A stretch of 64,000 bases of DNA from NCBI GenBank assembly GCA_029959295.1, contig JASCOH010000009.1, positions 1-64,000 on the forward strand, read 5' to 3'. The DNA comes from Flavobacteriaceae bacterium PS02334. GTDB lineage: Bacteria > Bacteroidota > Bacteroidia > Flavobacteriales > Flavobacteriaceae. Below the pieces are notes generated by a model that saw nothing but the letters and a program-made list of their open reading frames with translations, did not search any database and was not told where the DNA came from. Shown here in pieces: positions 34,463 to 43,100 of the stretch (the first letter of the stretch is position 1; each line of letters opens with the position of its first letter). The position numbers and the translations under genes were made by a program.

Positions 34463-34528
34463 CAAAGCTGCGAGACACCTATAGAACTATTTTGCGAATC
34501 GGTTCAATTATTAGGGAATCAGGTTCAA
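34463..34528 (-). promoter_or_regulatory. Group-B AraC operator 2 (in front of the osmC remnant)
   Basis: On the plus strand GGTTCAA occurs at 34501-34507 and 34522-34528, a 21-bp period, each preceded by GAATC. In gene direction a -7-like CAGCTTTG is at 34463-34470, 25 bp from the half-site. The central stretch matches the site at 33032 almost base for base. Confidence 0.6.
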
Positions 34529-34575
34529 GCACCAACTAGTTCATATTAGAAGAAATAAATCTGATTTGATTTAGT

Positions 34576-36588
34576 TTATTTAGCACCTTCACAATTGTGC
34601 ACCAGATGCTGTAAATCCGGATCATTTTTTATCCGTTCCGATTCCAACGCAATGACATGAACAATATCTTGCTTTATTTGGCGGTAATTGGCTTCTATTT
34701 CCTGCTTCATCTGGTCTTCCCCGTTTTCATTCACAAAGGATAAAATTTGAGGAAGCTGCTGGTATGCTTTGGTTTCGGACGCCACCCTGTCAGTATCCAC
34801 CACTATTGCAGCGTGAAAGATTTTCTGCACGATGCGTTCCTCAAAATTATCTGATACCGCCCCGACAAACATTCCCTGGGTCAGCGTCGAAATTTTGGAA
34901 GCGGGTATCAGGCTGTCCAGCTGGGTCGATATGGAAGTAGAGGTATCATTCCTATTAATTGAGATGCTGTGCCGTTTCTGCACTACTTTCCCGAAACGTT
35001 CTGAAAGGCTCTTAGCTGTTTCTCCCACGACCTGTCCGCTGAAGATATTGCCCACGGTGTTCTGGATCACCTTAGCTTCCTTGTCGCCGTAATCCCTCGT
35101 CAATTGCGAAAAATCCTGAAAGCCTAGACAGACTGCGACTTTGTTTGACCTTGCAGTTGCAATCAAATTATCCAATCCCCTGAAGTAAATGGTAGGAAGC
35201 TCATCGATGATCACCGAACTTTTCAATTGCCCTTTTTTGTTGATGAGCTTCACAATCCTCGAATTGTACAAACCGAGAGCTGCGGAATAAATGTTCTGGC
35301 GGTCTGGATTGTTGCCCACGCATAAGATCTTAGGTTCCTTCGGGTTGTTGATGTCCAGCGAAAAATCATCGCCGGTCATCACCCAATACAATTGCGGACT
35401 AATCATCCTCGACAGGGGGATTTTTGCCGATGCGATCTGTCCCTGCAATTGGTCCTGCGCCCCACCCTGCCAGGCGTCCATAAAAGGCGACAGGTAATTT
35501 TCCAGTTCGGGATACGAAGTCAGTATCGTAAATACGTCCGAATACTTTTTGTTCAAGAGCTCTATGGCGTGCGGAAAGGTGCAGTACTTTCCATCTTCAT
35601 AAATTTTCAGGTACCAGATAATTGCCGCCAACAGGATTATTGGGCTTTCCACAAAGAAATCCCCCTGCTTCTGTATCCATGACCTGTTCAGGTTCAGCAT
35701 GATGGTATAGGCCGCCTCATAGGCATCCGAGATATCCGTCATGAAATCAGGATGGAGCGGGTTGCAGCGGTGGCTTTTCCGGGGGTCGTCAAAGTTGATG
35801 ACGTAAAATTTAGGCTGCACTTTATACTTATCGGCATGTTGCAGCAAATGGTTGTAGGCAATGGTAGAAAGGTCGTCAAACTTAAAATCGTAGATGTACA
35901 TCGAGAAGCCTTTCTCAATCTGCTGTTTGATATAATTATTGACAATCGCATAAGATTTTCCCGAACCAGGAGTCCCTAAAACGATTGTCGCACGGAAAGG
36001 ATTGACAATATTTATCCAGCCATCATTCCATTTATTTTTATAATAAAACTTGGTGGAAAGATTGACAGAATATTCGTTTTCCATCAGCTTGGTTTCCTGC
36101 TGGAAGCTCTCGTTCTCGTTGTTGAAAACATCTTCCATCAGGTTGGTACGCAGCAAGCGGCTCATCCAAACTCCGGCTACCATAAAAGCAATATAACCTA
36201 AAGCAGTGGTAAGGATATATAGGATTGTGGCAGTAGTTATGGATAGCTTCAATAACGGTGTGTCCAGAAAAAACAGTACAAAGCCCACGCCCAAAGCCAC
36301 GCATATTTTAGACCAGGTTATCTTCTCGTTCTTTACACCTTTTGTTCCCAAACAGCTCAAAGCCAGCAATACCAAAGCGAATGCTTTGGTATATAAGGCA
36401 TGTGAAAACAAGCCTGCCGTTCGTTGAAAGTTACCCAATATTTTGTTGATGATTTCTAACGTCCATCCACATTGCATAAAGAAACCGTAGCAGAACCAAT
36501 ACAAATGCATCATTACCAAGATGATGCTTACTGCCCGCATAAATGCCATGATCTTGGCAAGTCCCCTTAGATCGTCTTCTCCCTGCAT
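34576..36588 (-). CDS. mobC: Conjugative coupling protein (MobC/TraG-like, VirD4 family)
   Basis: 670 aa from the ATG at 36588 (MQGEDDLRGLAKIMAFMRAVS; an in-frame start at 36657 adds an unlikely 23 residues). Four N-terminal transmembrane helices (up to about residue 150) are followed by the ATPase: Walker A VLGTPGSGKSYAI, IYDFKFDDLS, SSVIIDELPTIYFRGLDNLIATARSNKVAVCLGFQDFSQL (Walker B and motif around it). It links the relaxosome to the transfer channel. In related ICEs it follows the relaxase gene directly; here a 6.5-kb cargo block separates them. Confidence 0.92.
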   Translation of the reverse strand: MQGEDDLRGLAKIMAFMRAVSIILVMMHLYWFCYGFFMQCGWTLEIINKILGNFQRTAGLFSHALYTKAFALVLLALSCLGTKGVKNEKITWSKICVALGVGFVLFFLDTPLLKLSITTATILYILTTALGYIAFMVAGVWMSRLLRTNLMEDVFNNENESFQQETKLMENEYSVNLSTKFYYKNKWNDGWINIVNPFRATIVLGTPGSGKSYAIVNNYIKQQIEKGFSMYIYDFKFDDLSTIAYNHLLQHADKYKVQPKFYVINFDDPRKSHRCNPLHPDFMTDISDAYEAAYTIMLNLNRSWIQKQGDFFVESPIILLAAIIWYLKIYEDGKYCTFPHAIELLNKKYSDVFTILTSYPELENYLSPFMDAWQGGAQDQLQGQIASAKIPLSRMISPQLYWVMTGDDFSLDINNPKEPKILCVGNNPDRQNIYSAALGLYNSRIVKLINKKGQLKSSVIIDELPTIYFRGLDNLIATARSNKVAVCLGFQDFSQLTRDYGDKEAKVIQNTVGNIFSGQVVGETAKSLSERFGKVVQKRHSISINRNDTSTSISTQLDSLIPASKISTLTQGMFVGAVSDNFEERIVQKIFHAAIVVDTDRVASETKAYQQLPQILSFVNENGEDQMKQEIEANYRQIKQDIVHVIALESERIKNDPDLQHLVHNCEGAK

Positions 36589-36723
36589 CTTAAAAATATT
36601 AATGTTCGGGCATGAATTTAAAGGCTCTAAAAATTGGATGAAAAATAGGGCTTTCATTGGCGCTGCGCAGCCGTATTTGCCTGACTGCTGCTTTGGCCTC
36701 GTGTACGTTTATTTTGCGCAATA

Positions 36724-37533
36724 TTATTGCTGCCCCATTAATTCCCGCGGCGTCATTCCATATTGTTTTTTGAAAGCAAATGAAAAATGGGAAAGGTTTT
36801 CGAATCCGACTTCATAATAAAAATCAACAGGCTTTTTCTTTTTCTCCGTCAATTCATAATATGCCAGTTCCAAGCGCTTTTTGGTGAGCCACCGCTGCGG
36901 TGTCATATGGAATGCTTTCTGAAAATCACGCTTGAAGGTGGTCAGGCTGCGGCCGGTCAGGTATCCAAATTTTTCCAATGGCATGTTGAAGGTGAAGTTT
37001 TTTTCCATAAAAGCCTTCAGGTCAATTTTTCCCGGCTCTTCAAAATTGTTCAGAACCGCCTCGATTTTCGGGTCGATGGCTCGCAAAATAGCAATTGCCT
37101 CATTGATTTTTAACGAGGCAATATTTTCAGGGAAATCATTTTGTATTTCGAAATAAGGAATCAGCGAATTCAGGCAGCTGTCCAGCAGGGGATGCTGCTG
37201 GAAATGGATAATCTTTTCGGTTCCAATTTCCGATTTGGCAGATTTATCGTCAAAAAAATCTTTTAATCTCTTTGTCGAAAGGTGCATCGCAACCGCCTTG
37301 TGCGGCAATCCATCTTTGGGATAATTGATAATGGTTGCCAGTTGGTTCCTGGGAATCAAAAAAGTGCTACCTGCGCCGAAAACAAAGCGCTCATCAGCCT
37401 GAATGATTTTGGTTTCCCCTGAAAGCAGCCAGACCAGCAGATGATCCTGAAATGCCGCTTCCGTTTTGAACAGCTTTCCTTCATAACAGGAAAGCTTAAG
37501 TTCCGTGTTGATGTAATTTACCTGATAATCCAT
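36724..37533 (-). CDS. AraC-family regulator, group C
   Basis: 269 aa from the ATG at 37533 (an upstream TTG at 37557 would overlap the SDR stop). N-terminal domain: YEGKLFKTEAAFQDHLLVWLLSGETKIIQADERFVFGAG, cupin-like; C-terminal AraC domain: MPLEKFGYLTGRSLTTFKRDFQKAFHMTPQRWLTKKRLELAYYELTEKKKKPVDFYYEVGFENLSHFSFAFKKQYGMTPREL. Not closely related to groups A and B. It is encoded 20 bp downstream of the SDR gene at 37554, in the same effector-then-regulator order as the other modules. Confidence 0.88.
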   Translation of the reverse strand: MDYQVNYINTELKLSCYEGKLFKTEAAFQDHLLVWLLSGETKIIQADERFVFGAGSTFLIPRNQLATIINYPKDGLPHKAVAMHLSTKRLKDFFDDKSAKSEIGTEKIIHFQQHPLLDSCLNSLIPYFEIQNDFPENIASLKINEAIAILRAIDPKIEAVLNNFEEPGKIDLKAFMEKNFTFNMPLEKFGYLTGRSLTTFKRDFQKAFHMTPQRWLTKKRLELAYYELTEKKKKPVDFYYEVGFENLSHFSFAFKKQYGMTPRELMGQQ

Positions 37534-37553
37534 GTCCTGCAAATGTACGACTA

Positions 37554-38549
37554 TCAACTCAGTTCGAATAAAATGCCTGTCATTTCTTCACTCATTTTCC
37601 ATAAGCGCTTTGCATTTTTTTCATCCAGCGAATACGCTTTGATGCCGCCTATGACCGATACATCTGAATTAAGATCTGCTACCTCCACGTTTTCACAATA
37701 AACACCTCCTAAATCATCAAGCAACGGACTTGTGGCACACCAAACCGTGGTTGCTGCCCCTTGGGGAATGGTTTTCAACGAAGCGGCAATTTCTGGCAGG
37801 ATGTTTCCTTCTGCATCGCTATAACCTAATTTTTGAAACAAATCTGCTGGTGCTTCTCTTGACAATTCCGTTTCTCCGACGGCTCCAGGACACAAAGCAT
37901 AGCTTCTCACATTGTGCTTTTTTGCACGATTGTCAAGCTCAAGCGAAAAAAGATTGACAGCAGTTTTAGATTGGCCGTAGCCGAGCAATGTTTCATATTC
38001 GCGATGGATAAAATTGGGATCTTCAAAATCGAAATCAGAAAACTGATGCCCGCCGGAAGAAACATTTACAACTCTTGCGCCGTCAGCTTTTTTCAATGCA
38101 GGCCACAATCTTGCCGTCAGCTGAAAATGCGCTAAATAATTGATTGCCAATTGCGATTCGAAACCACGATAATCTCTGCGTAACGGAACCCACATGATGC
38201 CAGCATTGTTGATGAGCAAATGAAGCGGACGTCCTGAAGCTAGAAACTTTTCGGCAAAAGCATCAATAGAACCAGGATTGGCTAAATCCAGATTTTCCAA
38301 TTCTACATGGGCAATTCCGGCAAGATTTCTTTTTGCTTTTTCGATGTCGCGGGCCGGAACGATTACGGCAGCTCCTGCTTTTGACAAAGTTTTTACGGTC
38401 TCCAGGCCGATGCCTGTGTTGCCGCCCGTAACGATTGCGATTTTTCCTGAAAGGTCAATTCCCTGGCTGACTTCTTCGGCTGTTGATTTTGCATTAAATC
38501 CAGAATTGACAGGCTTCTGCAAAGCACCTTGATAATTGTACTGTTCCAT
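37554..38549 (-). CDS. SDR-family oxidoreductase (331 aa), AraC group C module
   Basis: 331 aa, an extended-length SDR: VTGGNTGIGLETVKTLSKAGAAV cofactor motif (about 41-63), NNAGIM, catalytic Ser in VVNVSSGGHQF, YxxxK as YGQSK (after ETLL). It resembles the retinol-dehydrogenase-like group, with long N- and C-terminal extensions, and also the SDR at 38973. It leads the module with the group-C AraC. The -7 box TAATTTTG (38574-38581) is an exact consensus match, so this promoter may have basal activity. Confidence 0.88.
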   Translation of the reverse strand: MEQYNYQGALQKPVNSGFNAKSTAEEVSQGIDLSGKIAIVTGGNTGIGLETVKTLSKAGAAVIVPARDIEKAKRNLAGIAHVELENLDLANPGSIDAFAEKFLASGRPLHLLINNAGIMWVPLRRDYRGFESQLAINYLAHFQLTARLWPALKKADGARVVNVSSGGHQFSDFDFEDPNFIHREYETLLGYGQSKTAVNLFSLELDNRAKKHNVRSYALCPGAVGETELSREAPADLFQKLGYSDAEGNILPEIAASLKTIPQGAATTVWCATSPLLDDLGGVYCENVEVADLNSDVSVIGGIKAYSLDEKNAKRLWKMSEEMTGILFELS

Positions 38550-38573
38550 CTTTTAATTATTTAATTGTTTGAA

Positions 38574-38630
38574 CAAAATTAGGAGTTCACAGCATGAAGA
38601 ACTTTGTTGAAACGTCCTAATTTACTTTGT
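38574..38630 (-). promoter_or_regulatory. Promoter of the group C SDR with direct repeat
   Basis: Minus-strand -7 box TAATTTTG (38574-38581), 24 bp from the ATG. On the plus strand, ACTTTGT repeats at 38601-38607 and 38624-38630 (period 23). AATTAGGA/TCCTAATT arms also frame the region. The repeat as a group-C operator is a guess. Confidence 0.35.
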
Positions 38631-38688
38631 TTAAAAATTCATAAAAGTGGAAGCTATCTTTTTAATAAGTCAGCCTTAGTGCTGTCTT

Positions 38689-38830
38689 TTATTTCGTTTC
38701 CGTTTCTTCCTCATTATTAGCAAAATTTTGTTGCTCGAATCTAAGTCTTTTGCTTCGGGTAATATCCGCCAAATGCTTCGATCGAACCTTCTTCGTGCTT
38801 TTCATTGGCCGGATGGGAAAAGATATGATG
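38689..38830 (-). pseudogene. 3' remnant of a second relaxase gene
   Basis: Reading minus-strand frames with shifts gives HHIFSHPANEKHEEGSIEAFGG, then PEAKDLD, then EQQNFANNEEETETK and a TAA. The intact relaxase at 43101 ends HHLFDFLNANQKQEGVCIEALG, LLPDAQGED, EEQDFANKMKKKKKH. The order and spacing agree, so this is the degraded C-terminal 45 codons of a divergent relaxase gene. The stretch to the next gene at 38973 has the SDR promoter and operator; no more relaxase sequence could be seen upstream. Confidence 0.65.
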
Positions 38831-38887
38831 CCGCAGAATAAAACCATTAATGGCACTGATTTTTAAATGCAATAGATTAAGTAATTG

Positions 38888-38951
38888 TTTTTTTTGACTA
38901 CACCAACAGTCGTTTTGGATAAATCCAGCATTTAATGTTGTCCCATCTTTG
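38888..38951 (+). promoter_or_regulatory. Tandem AraC operator and -7 box of SDR module 2
   Basis: Distal TTTTTTTTGACT (38888-38899), proximal GTCGTTTTGGAT (38909-38920), 23-bp gap, -7 box CATCTTTG (38944-38951), start codon 38973. Period 21 bp. Confidence 0.65.
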
Positions 38952-38972
38952 TATCAATAAAATAAATTTAAA

Positions 38973-39899
38973 ATGGAAAACGATATTAAAAATTGGACCG
39001 CTTCAAATATTCCTCAAAGAAATGACGGTTTAGCTGTAATAACAGGTAGTACAGAAGGTATTGGATTTGAAGATGCTTTGGCATTATCTTCTGCCAGTTG
39101 GAACGTGATCGTAATGGGACGAAACGCTCAAAATGGAGCTGATGCAATTGCTAAAATCCAACAAATTAATCCCAAGGCAAAAGTGAGTTTTGAAAAAATA
39201 GACCTTGCCGACTTGTCTTCGATCAAATCGTTTGCTTCAAGAATGCTTGCAAAAGGCAGAGCTATTGACTTGCTTATAAACAATGCCGGCGTAATGACAC
39301 CGCCCCACAGGCTTGAAACCGCCGACGGCCTTGAGCTGCAGTTCGGTACAAACCATATCGGCCACTTTGCGTTGACAGCGCAGCTGCTTCCATTGTTGCA
39401 AAAAGCGACCAATGCCCGAGTTGTCACGGTTTCCAGCATAGCAAGCCGAAGCGGGGCAATCCATTTTGATGACCTGCAGTCAAAAGCCTCCTATGTTCCG
39501 GGAAAAGCCTACAGCCAGTCTAAACTTGCGAACCTGATGTTTGCCCTGGAACTGCAGCGCCAGAGCGAAAAGCACGGCTGGGGCATCGCGAGCATTGCGT
39601 CCCATCCGGGCATTTCCCGAACCAATCTATTGATAACCGGTGCCGGCAAATGGAGTGCGACAGGAATTATGCGAAGATTTCTTCCGTTTTTATTTCAGCC
39701 ACAATCTCAAGGCGCATTACCCACTTTATTTGCATCCACGTCACCAGAAGCCAAAGGCGGATTGTATTACGGACCTAACAAAATGAGTGAAACACGTGGT
39801 TTTCCAGCTATCGCAAAAGTACCCGAACAGGCAAATGATTTAGCGGTTGTTCAAAAACTGTGGGAAGTAACGCAAAAATTAGCAAAGGTTCAGTTCTAG
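38973..39899 (+). CDS. SDR-family oxidoreductase, AraC module 2
   Basis: 308 aa, SDR with cofactor motif ITGSTEGIGFEDALALS (about 24-40), NNAGVMTPPHRLETADGLELQFGTNHIGHFALT, catalytic Ser in VTVSSIAS, YxxxK as YSQSK. It is of the retinol-dehydrogenase-like type and related to the 331-aa SDR (37554-38549). The likely operon is SDR, DoxX-like membrane gene, AraC; gaps are 62 and 13 bp. The promoter lacks T at the first -7 position and has a tandem operator, so AraC-dependent activation is likely. Codon use changes to GC-richer around the middle of the gene. Confidence 0.9.
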   Translation: MENDIKNWTASNIPQRNDGLAVITGSTEGIGFEDALALSSASWNVIVMGRNAQNGADAIAKIQQINPKAKVSFEKIDLADLSSIKSFASRMLAKGRAIDLLINNAGVMTPPHRLETADGLELQFGTNHIGHFALTAQLLPLLQKATNARVVTVSSIASRSGAIHFDDLQSKASYVPGKAYSQSKLANLMFALELQRQSEKHGWGIASIASHPGISRTNLLITGAGKWSATGIMRRFLPFLFQPQSQGALPTLFASTSPEAKGGLYYGPNKMSETRGFPAIAKVPEQANDLAVVQKLWEVTQKLAKVQF

Positions 39900-39961
39900 C
39901 AGTTCGATGTAATTTAAAAGAATTCAATAAATTAGTAACGTAAGTTTTTAAAAACAAAACG

Positions 39962-40318
39962 ATGGTAAAAAGTATAATTTCTATGGTATTGTTATCAGTG
40001 TCGGCTTTTCTGGCATTCAAACACGGCTGGGACACATTTAATTTCAAAAAACATCCCGAAGCGATGAAAATGATGGGCAAATTGGGCATTAACGAAACAA
40101 TGATACCCGTTTTCGGAGGGGGTACATTATTAGTTGGTATATTGCTGCTCTTTCCCAAAACATTTTTCTTGGGCAATGTCCTCAATGCTATGTCAATTGT
40201 AATCATCATGGCATTGGCAATGAGGGCTGGAAATTTTAAAATGGTATTGCTGGAAATTCCGTTTTTAATGATGCCCTTGGTGTTGATCTGGTTGAAATAT
40301 CCGTTTTTAAAAAATTAA
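39962..40318 (+). CDS. DoxX-like small membrane protein
   Basis: 118 aa with four predicted transmembrane helices: 3-20 (SIISMVLLSVSAFLAF), about 46-64 (MIPVFGGGTLLVGILLLF), 70-86 (GNVLNAMSIVIIMALAM) and 92-110 (FKMVLLEIPFLMMPLVLIWL). The layout is that of DoxX-like family proteins. They occur with SDRs and regulators in stress-related operons; the function is unknown. It sits between the SDR and AraC genes of module 2. Confidence 0.7.
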   Translation: MVKSIISMVLLSVSAFLAFKHGWDTFNFKKHPEAMKMMGKLGINETMIPVFGGGTLLVGILLLFPKTFFLGNVLNAMSIVIIMALAMRAGNFKMVLLEIPFLMMPLVLIWLKYPFLKN

Positions 40319-40331
40319 TCAAAACTGCCTT

Positions 40332-41234
40332 ATGGAAAAGCCAATCCGAATAAAAACCATTTCAGAGTTACACAAAGTAATGGGTTTGCCTAAACCGCAT
40401 CATCCATTGATTGAACTCATTGATTTATCCAAACAAAAAAAGGATACAGGAATTTTTGCTGTACTATTTGATTTGTACGTGATTACTTTAAAAAGAGGAT
40501 GCAATAAATTGTTTTACGGACAACAACAATACGATTTTGATGAGGGCGTGATGGCATTCTTATCGCCCGGACAAATTTTACGTGGAGAAACTACTGACAT
40601 TCCGGAAAATATAGACGGCTGGATGTTGTTTATCCATCCCGATTTTTTATGGAATACTCCTCTGGCTAAAAAAATAAAACAGTACGATTTTTTTGGCTAT
40701 ACTATTAATGAAGCCTTGTTTTTATCGGATAAGGAAGAAACAATGATAAATGGTATTGTAGAAAACATCAAAAACGAATACCAAACAAACATCGATCGGT
40801 TTAGCCAAGACATCATCATTTCACATTTGGAAACTTTATTGAATTATTCGGAGCGGTTTTACCAACGACAATTCATTACCCGTAAGAAAACAAATCATCA
40901 AATCCTCGACCGGTTGGAAGTATTGCTATCCGATTATTTCAACAGTGATGATTTGGTTTCAAAAGGACTGCCAACTGTTCAATACATTTCGGACAACTTA
41001 AATGTTTCGCCAACCTATCTGCGTAGTTTACTCAAAACATTGACAGGCCTGAATACCCAACAGCACATTCACGAAAAACTGATTGAAAAAGCAAAGGAAA
41101 AATTGTCAACTACGGATTTAACGGTAAGTGAAATTGCTTATGAATTAGGTTTTGAGCATTTGCAATCATTCAGCAAATTGTTTAAAGAAAAAACCAGTCA
41201 AAGTCCACTAGAGTTTAGGGCTAGTTTCAATTAG
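40332..41234 (+). CDS. AraC-family regulator, group A copy 2
   Basis: 300 aa. Starts KTISELHKVMGLPKPHHPLIELI, then QQQYDFDEGVMAFLSPGQ (cupin part), and ends LTVSEIAYELGFEHLQSFSKLFKEKTSQSPLEFRASFN (AraC domain). Paralog of the proteins at 30499, 42141 and 48750. It ends the operon SDR-DoxX-AraC whose promoter has the group-A operator, so autoregulation through the whole operon is likely. The start codon is 13 bp after the DoxX-like gene. Confidence 0.9.
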   Translation: MEKPIRIKTISELHKVMGLPKPHHPLIELIDLSKQKKDTGIFAVLFDLYVITLKRGCNKLFYGQQQYDFDEGVMAFLSPGQILRGETTDIPENIDGWMLFIHPDFLWNTPLAKKIKQYDFFGYTINEALFLSDKEETMINGIVENIKNEYQTNIDRFSQDIIISHLETLLNYSERFYQRQFITRKKTNHQILDRLEVLLSDYFNSDDLVSKGLPTVQYISDNLNVSPTYLRSLLKTLTGLNTQQHIHEKLIEKAKEKLSTTDLTVSEIAYELGFEHLQSFSKLFKEKTSQSPLEFRASFN

Positions 41235-41271
41235 AAAACATCATCCAGACTTTGCTGAACTACAGACATTC

Positions 41272-41335
41272 CACAATTTTGTTATCAGAAACCGCAATTG
41301 GGTTACAAACCACATTTTAGATAGAATGACCTTTG
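41272..41335 (+). promoter_or_regulatory. Diverged tandem AraC operator of SDR module 3
   Basis: CACAATTTTGTT (41272-41283) and CGCAATTGGGTT (41293-41304) match each other at 9 of 12 bases with a 21-bp period; a 23-bp gap leads to -7 box GACCTTTG (41328-41335). They match the other group-A half-sites less well, so this regulator may have drifted in specificity. A further CACATTTTAGAT (41311-41322) also resembles the consensus. Confidence 0.5.
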
Positions 41336-41361
41336 TTTTTCAAACATTTAAAATAAAGGAA

Positions 41362-42120
41362 ATGAAAAACGCATTAATTACAGGAGCGAACAAAGGCATT
41401 GGTTTAGAGGCAGCAAAACAATTGTTACAAAAAGGATACTATGTTTATCTGGGTAGCAGAGATTTAAAAAATGGTAGAGAAGCCGTGGAAAAATTACAAA
41501 ATGAAGGGCTGAAAAATGTTGAATTATTAGAAATAGACGTTACCAATCAGCAGTCGGTAGACAATGCCCGCATAGAATTGGGCAAGAAAACACAGGTACT
41601 GGATGTGCTGATCAATAATGCTGGTATCAATGGAATAGAATTTAGCGATGGCAAACCGGTGATGCATACTGCAACAGTAACGGAAGTAGATGTTTACAAG
41701 AAAGTCTATGAGGTAAATGTGTACGGTGTGATAAGAGTTACACAAGCATTTTTGGATCTATTGCGAAACTCATCAGCACCCAGAATTGTCAATGTAAGCT
41801 CCAGCCAAGGCTCACTCACTTTACACAGCGATCCGAATTATATTCACTATAATTTTAAAGGTTCGGTATATCAATCTTCAAAATCAGCCTTAAATATGTA
41901 CACCATTGTGCTGGCGTATGAATTGAAGGATTTGCCTTTTAAGGTAAATGCTGTTAGCCCAGGTTCTACCAAGACAGATTTTAACCATAATTTGGGGCAA
42001 GGTTCCGTTGTAGATGCCGGCAACCGAATTGTAAAATATGCCATCATTGGCGAGGACGGGCCGACAGGTAAATTTTTCTCCGAAGATATAAATACCGATA
42101 CCGGCGAAATTCCGTGGTAG
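41362..42120 (+). CDS. SDR-family oxidoreductase, AraC module 3
   Basis: 252 aa from the ATG at 41362 (MKNALITGANKGIG; a start at 41326 would lie inside the promoter). SDR signatures: TGANKGIGLEAAKQL cofactor motif, NNAGINGIE, catalytic Ser in VNVSSSQGSLT, YxxxK as YQSSK. The C-terminus FSEDINTDTGEIPW is typical of the carbonyl-reductase-like SDRs. The AraC copy 3 gene follows 20 bp downstream. Likely induced by the ligand of that regulator. Confidence 0.9.
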   Translation: MKNALITGANKGIGLEAAKQLLQKGYYVYLGSRDLKNGREAVEKLQNEGLKNVELLEIDVTNQQSVDNARIELGKKTQVLDVLINNAGINGIEFSDGKPVMHTATVTEVDVYKKVYEVNVYGVIRVTQAFLDLLRNSSAPRIVNVSSSQGSLTLHSDPNYIHYNFKGSVYQSSKSALNMYTIVLAYELKDLPFKVNAVSPGSTKTDFNHNLGQGSVVDAGNRIVKYAIIGEDGPTGKFFSEDINTDTGEIPW

Positions 42121-42140
42121 AAAATCACTAAATTTAGGAG

Positions 42141-43061
42141 ATGAAAAAGGACAAAAATATTCCTTACAATTACAATTCACTTACAGAGTTGCATCGGGTG
42201 CTTGGGTTACCTAAACCCTTGCACCCGTTGATTAGTTTTTTTGACAATACCAGTAGAAAGATAGATTATAACAACATAGCCGACCTGCGAACTTCATCGT
42301 TTTATAAGATCTCTTATAAGTCAAATCTTACCGGGCAGTTGAAGTACGGGCAACATTATTATGATTTTGATGAAGGCGGATTGTTTTTTGTATCGCCTAA
42401 TCAGGTTACTGCAAACAGCGATAATAACGGCGACCATTCCGGCTATACGTTATTAATTCATCCCGATTTTTTATTGTCTTATCCTTTGGCAAATAAGATA
42501 AAGAAGTATGGCTTTTTCAGCTATTCTGCCGATGAAGCATTGCATCTTTCAGATAAAGAAAAAGATACTATTATTTCAATTTTCAAAAATATCGACGAAG
42601 AATTGCAGAGCAGAATTGACGATTTTAGTCAAGATGTGATGATCTCACAGATCGAAACTCTGCTCAATTACAGCAATCGATTTTACAAGAGACAATTCAT
42701 AACCCGAAAACAAGCAAACAACGACCTTTTACAAAAAATGGAGCAAATTTTGGAAGAACTATTTAAAGATGAAAATCTGGCCAGCCAGGGTATTCCGACA
42801 GTCCAGCATCTTTCCGAGAGCCTCCATCTTTCGCCAAGCTATTTGAGTGATATGTTGCGCTCCTTAACAGGGCAAAATGCACAACAACACATCCAAAATA
42901 AGATCATTGAAAAAGCAAAAGAAAAATTATCTACTTCTAATTTATCAATTTCAGAAATAGCTTATGAATTAGGGTTTGAATATTCGCAATCTTTCAGTCG
43001 CTTATTTAAGGCTAAAACCAATCTTTCGCCTTTGGAATTCAGGAAGTCTTTCAACAACTAG
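42141..43061 (+). CDS. AraC-family regulator, group A copy 3
   Basis: 306 aa with the group-A layout: LTELHRVLGLPKPLHPLISFF, HYYDFDEGGLFFVSPNQ, FSQDVMISQIETLLNYSNRFYKRQFITRKQANNDL, and the AraC domain LSISEIAYELGFEYSQSFSRLFKAKTNLSPLEFRKSFN. It is encoded 20 bp after SDR module 3 and its promoter is probably that of the SDR. The cognate operator is the diverged one, in line with a regulator that has its own specificity. Confidence 0.9.
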   Translation: MKKDKNIPYNYNSLTELHRVLGLPKPLHPLISFFDNTSRKIDYNNIADLRTSSFYKISYKSNLTGQLKYGQHYYDFDEGGLFFVSPNQVTANSDNNGDHSGYTLLIHPDFLLSYPLANKIKKYGFFSYSADEALHLSDKEKDTIISIFKNIDEELQSRIDDFSQDVMISQIETLLNYSNRFYKRQFITRKQANNDLLQKMEQILEELFKDENLASQGIPTVQHLSESLHLSPSYLSDMLRSLTGQNAQQHIQNKIIEKAKEKLSTSNLSISEIAYELGFEYSQSFSRLFKAKTNLSPLEFRKSFNN

Positions 43062-43100
43062 CCTCTATTGAAAAGAATGCGTTTGAATAACTTCAACATA

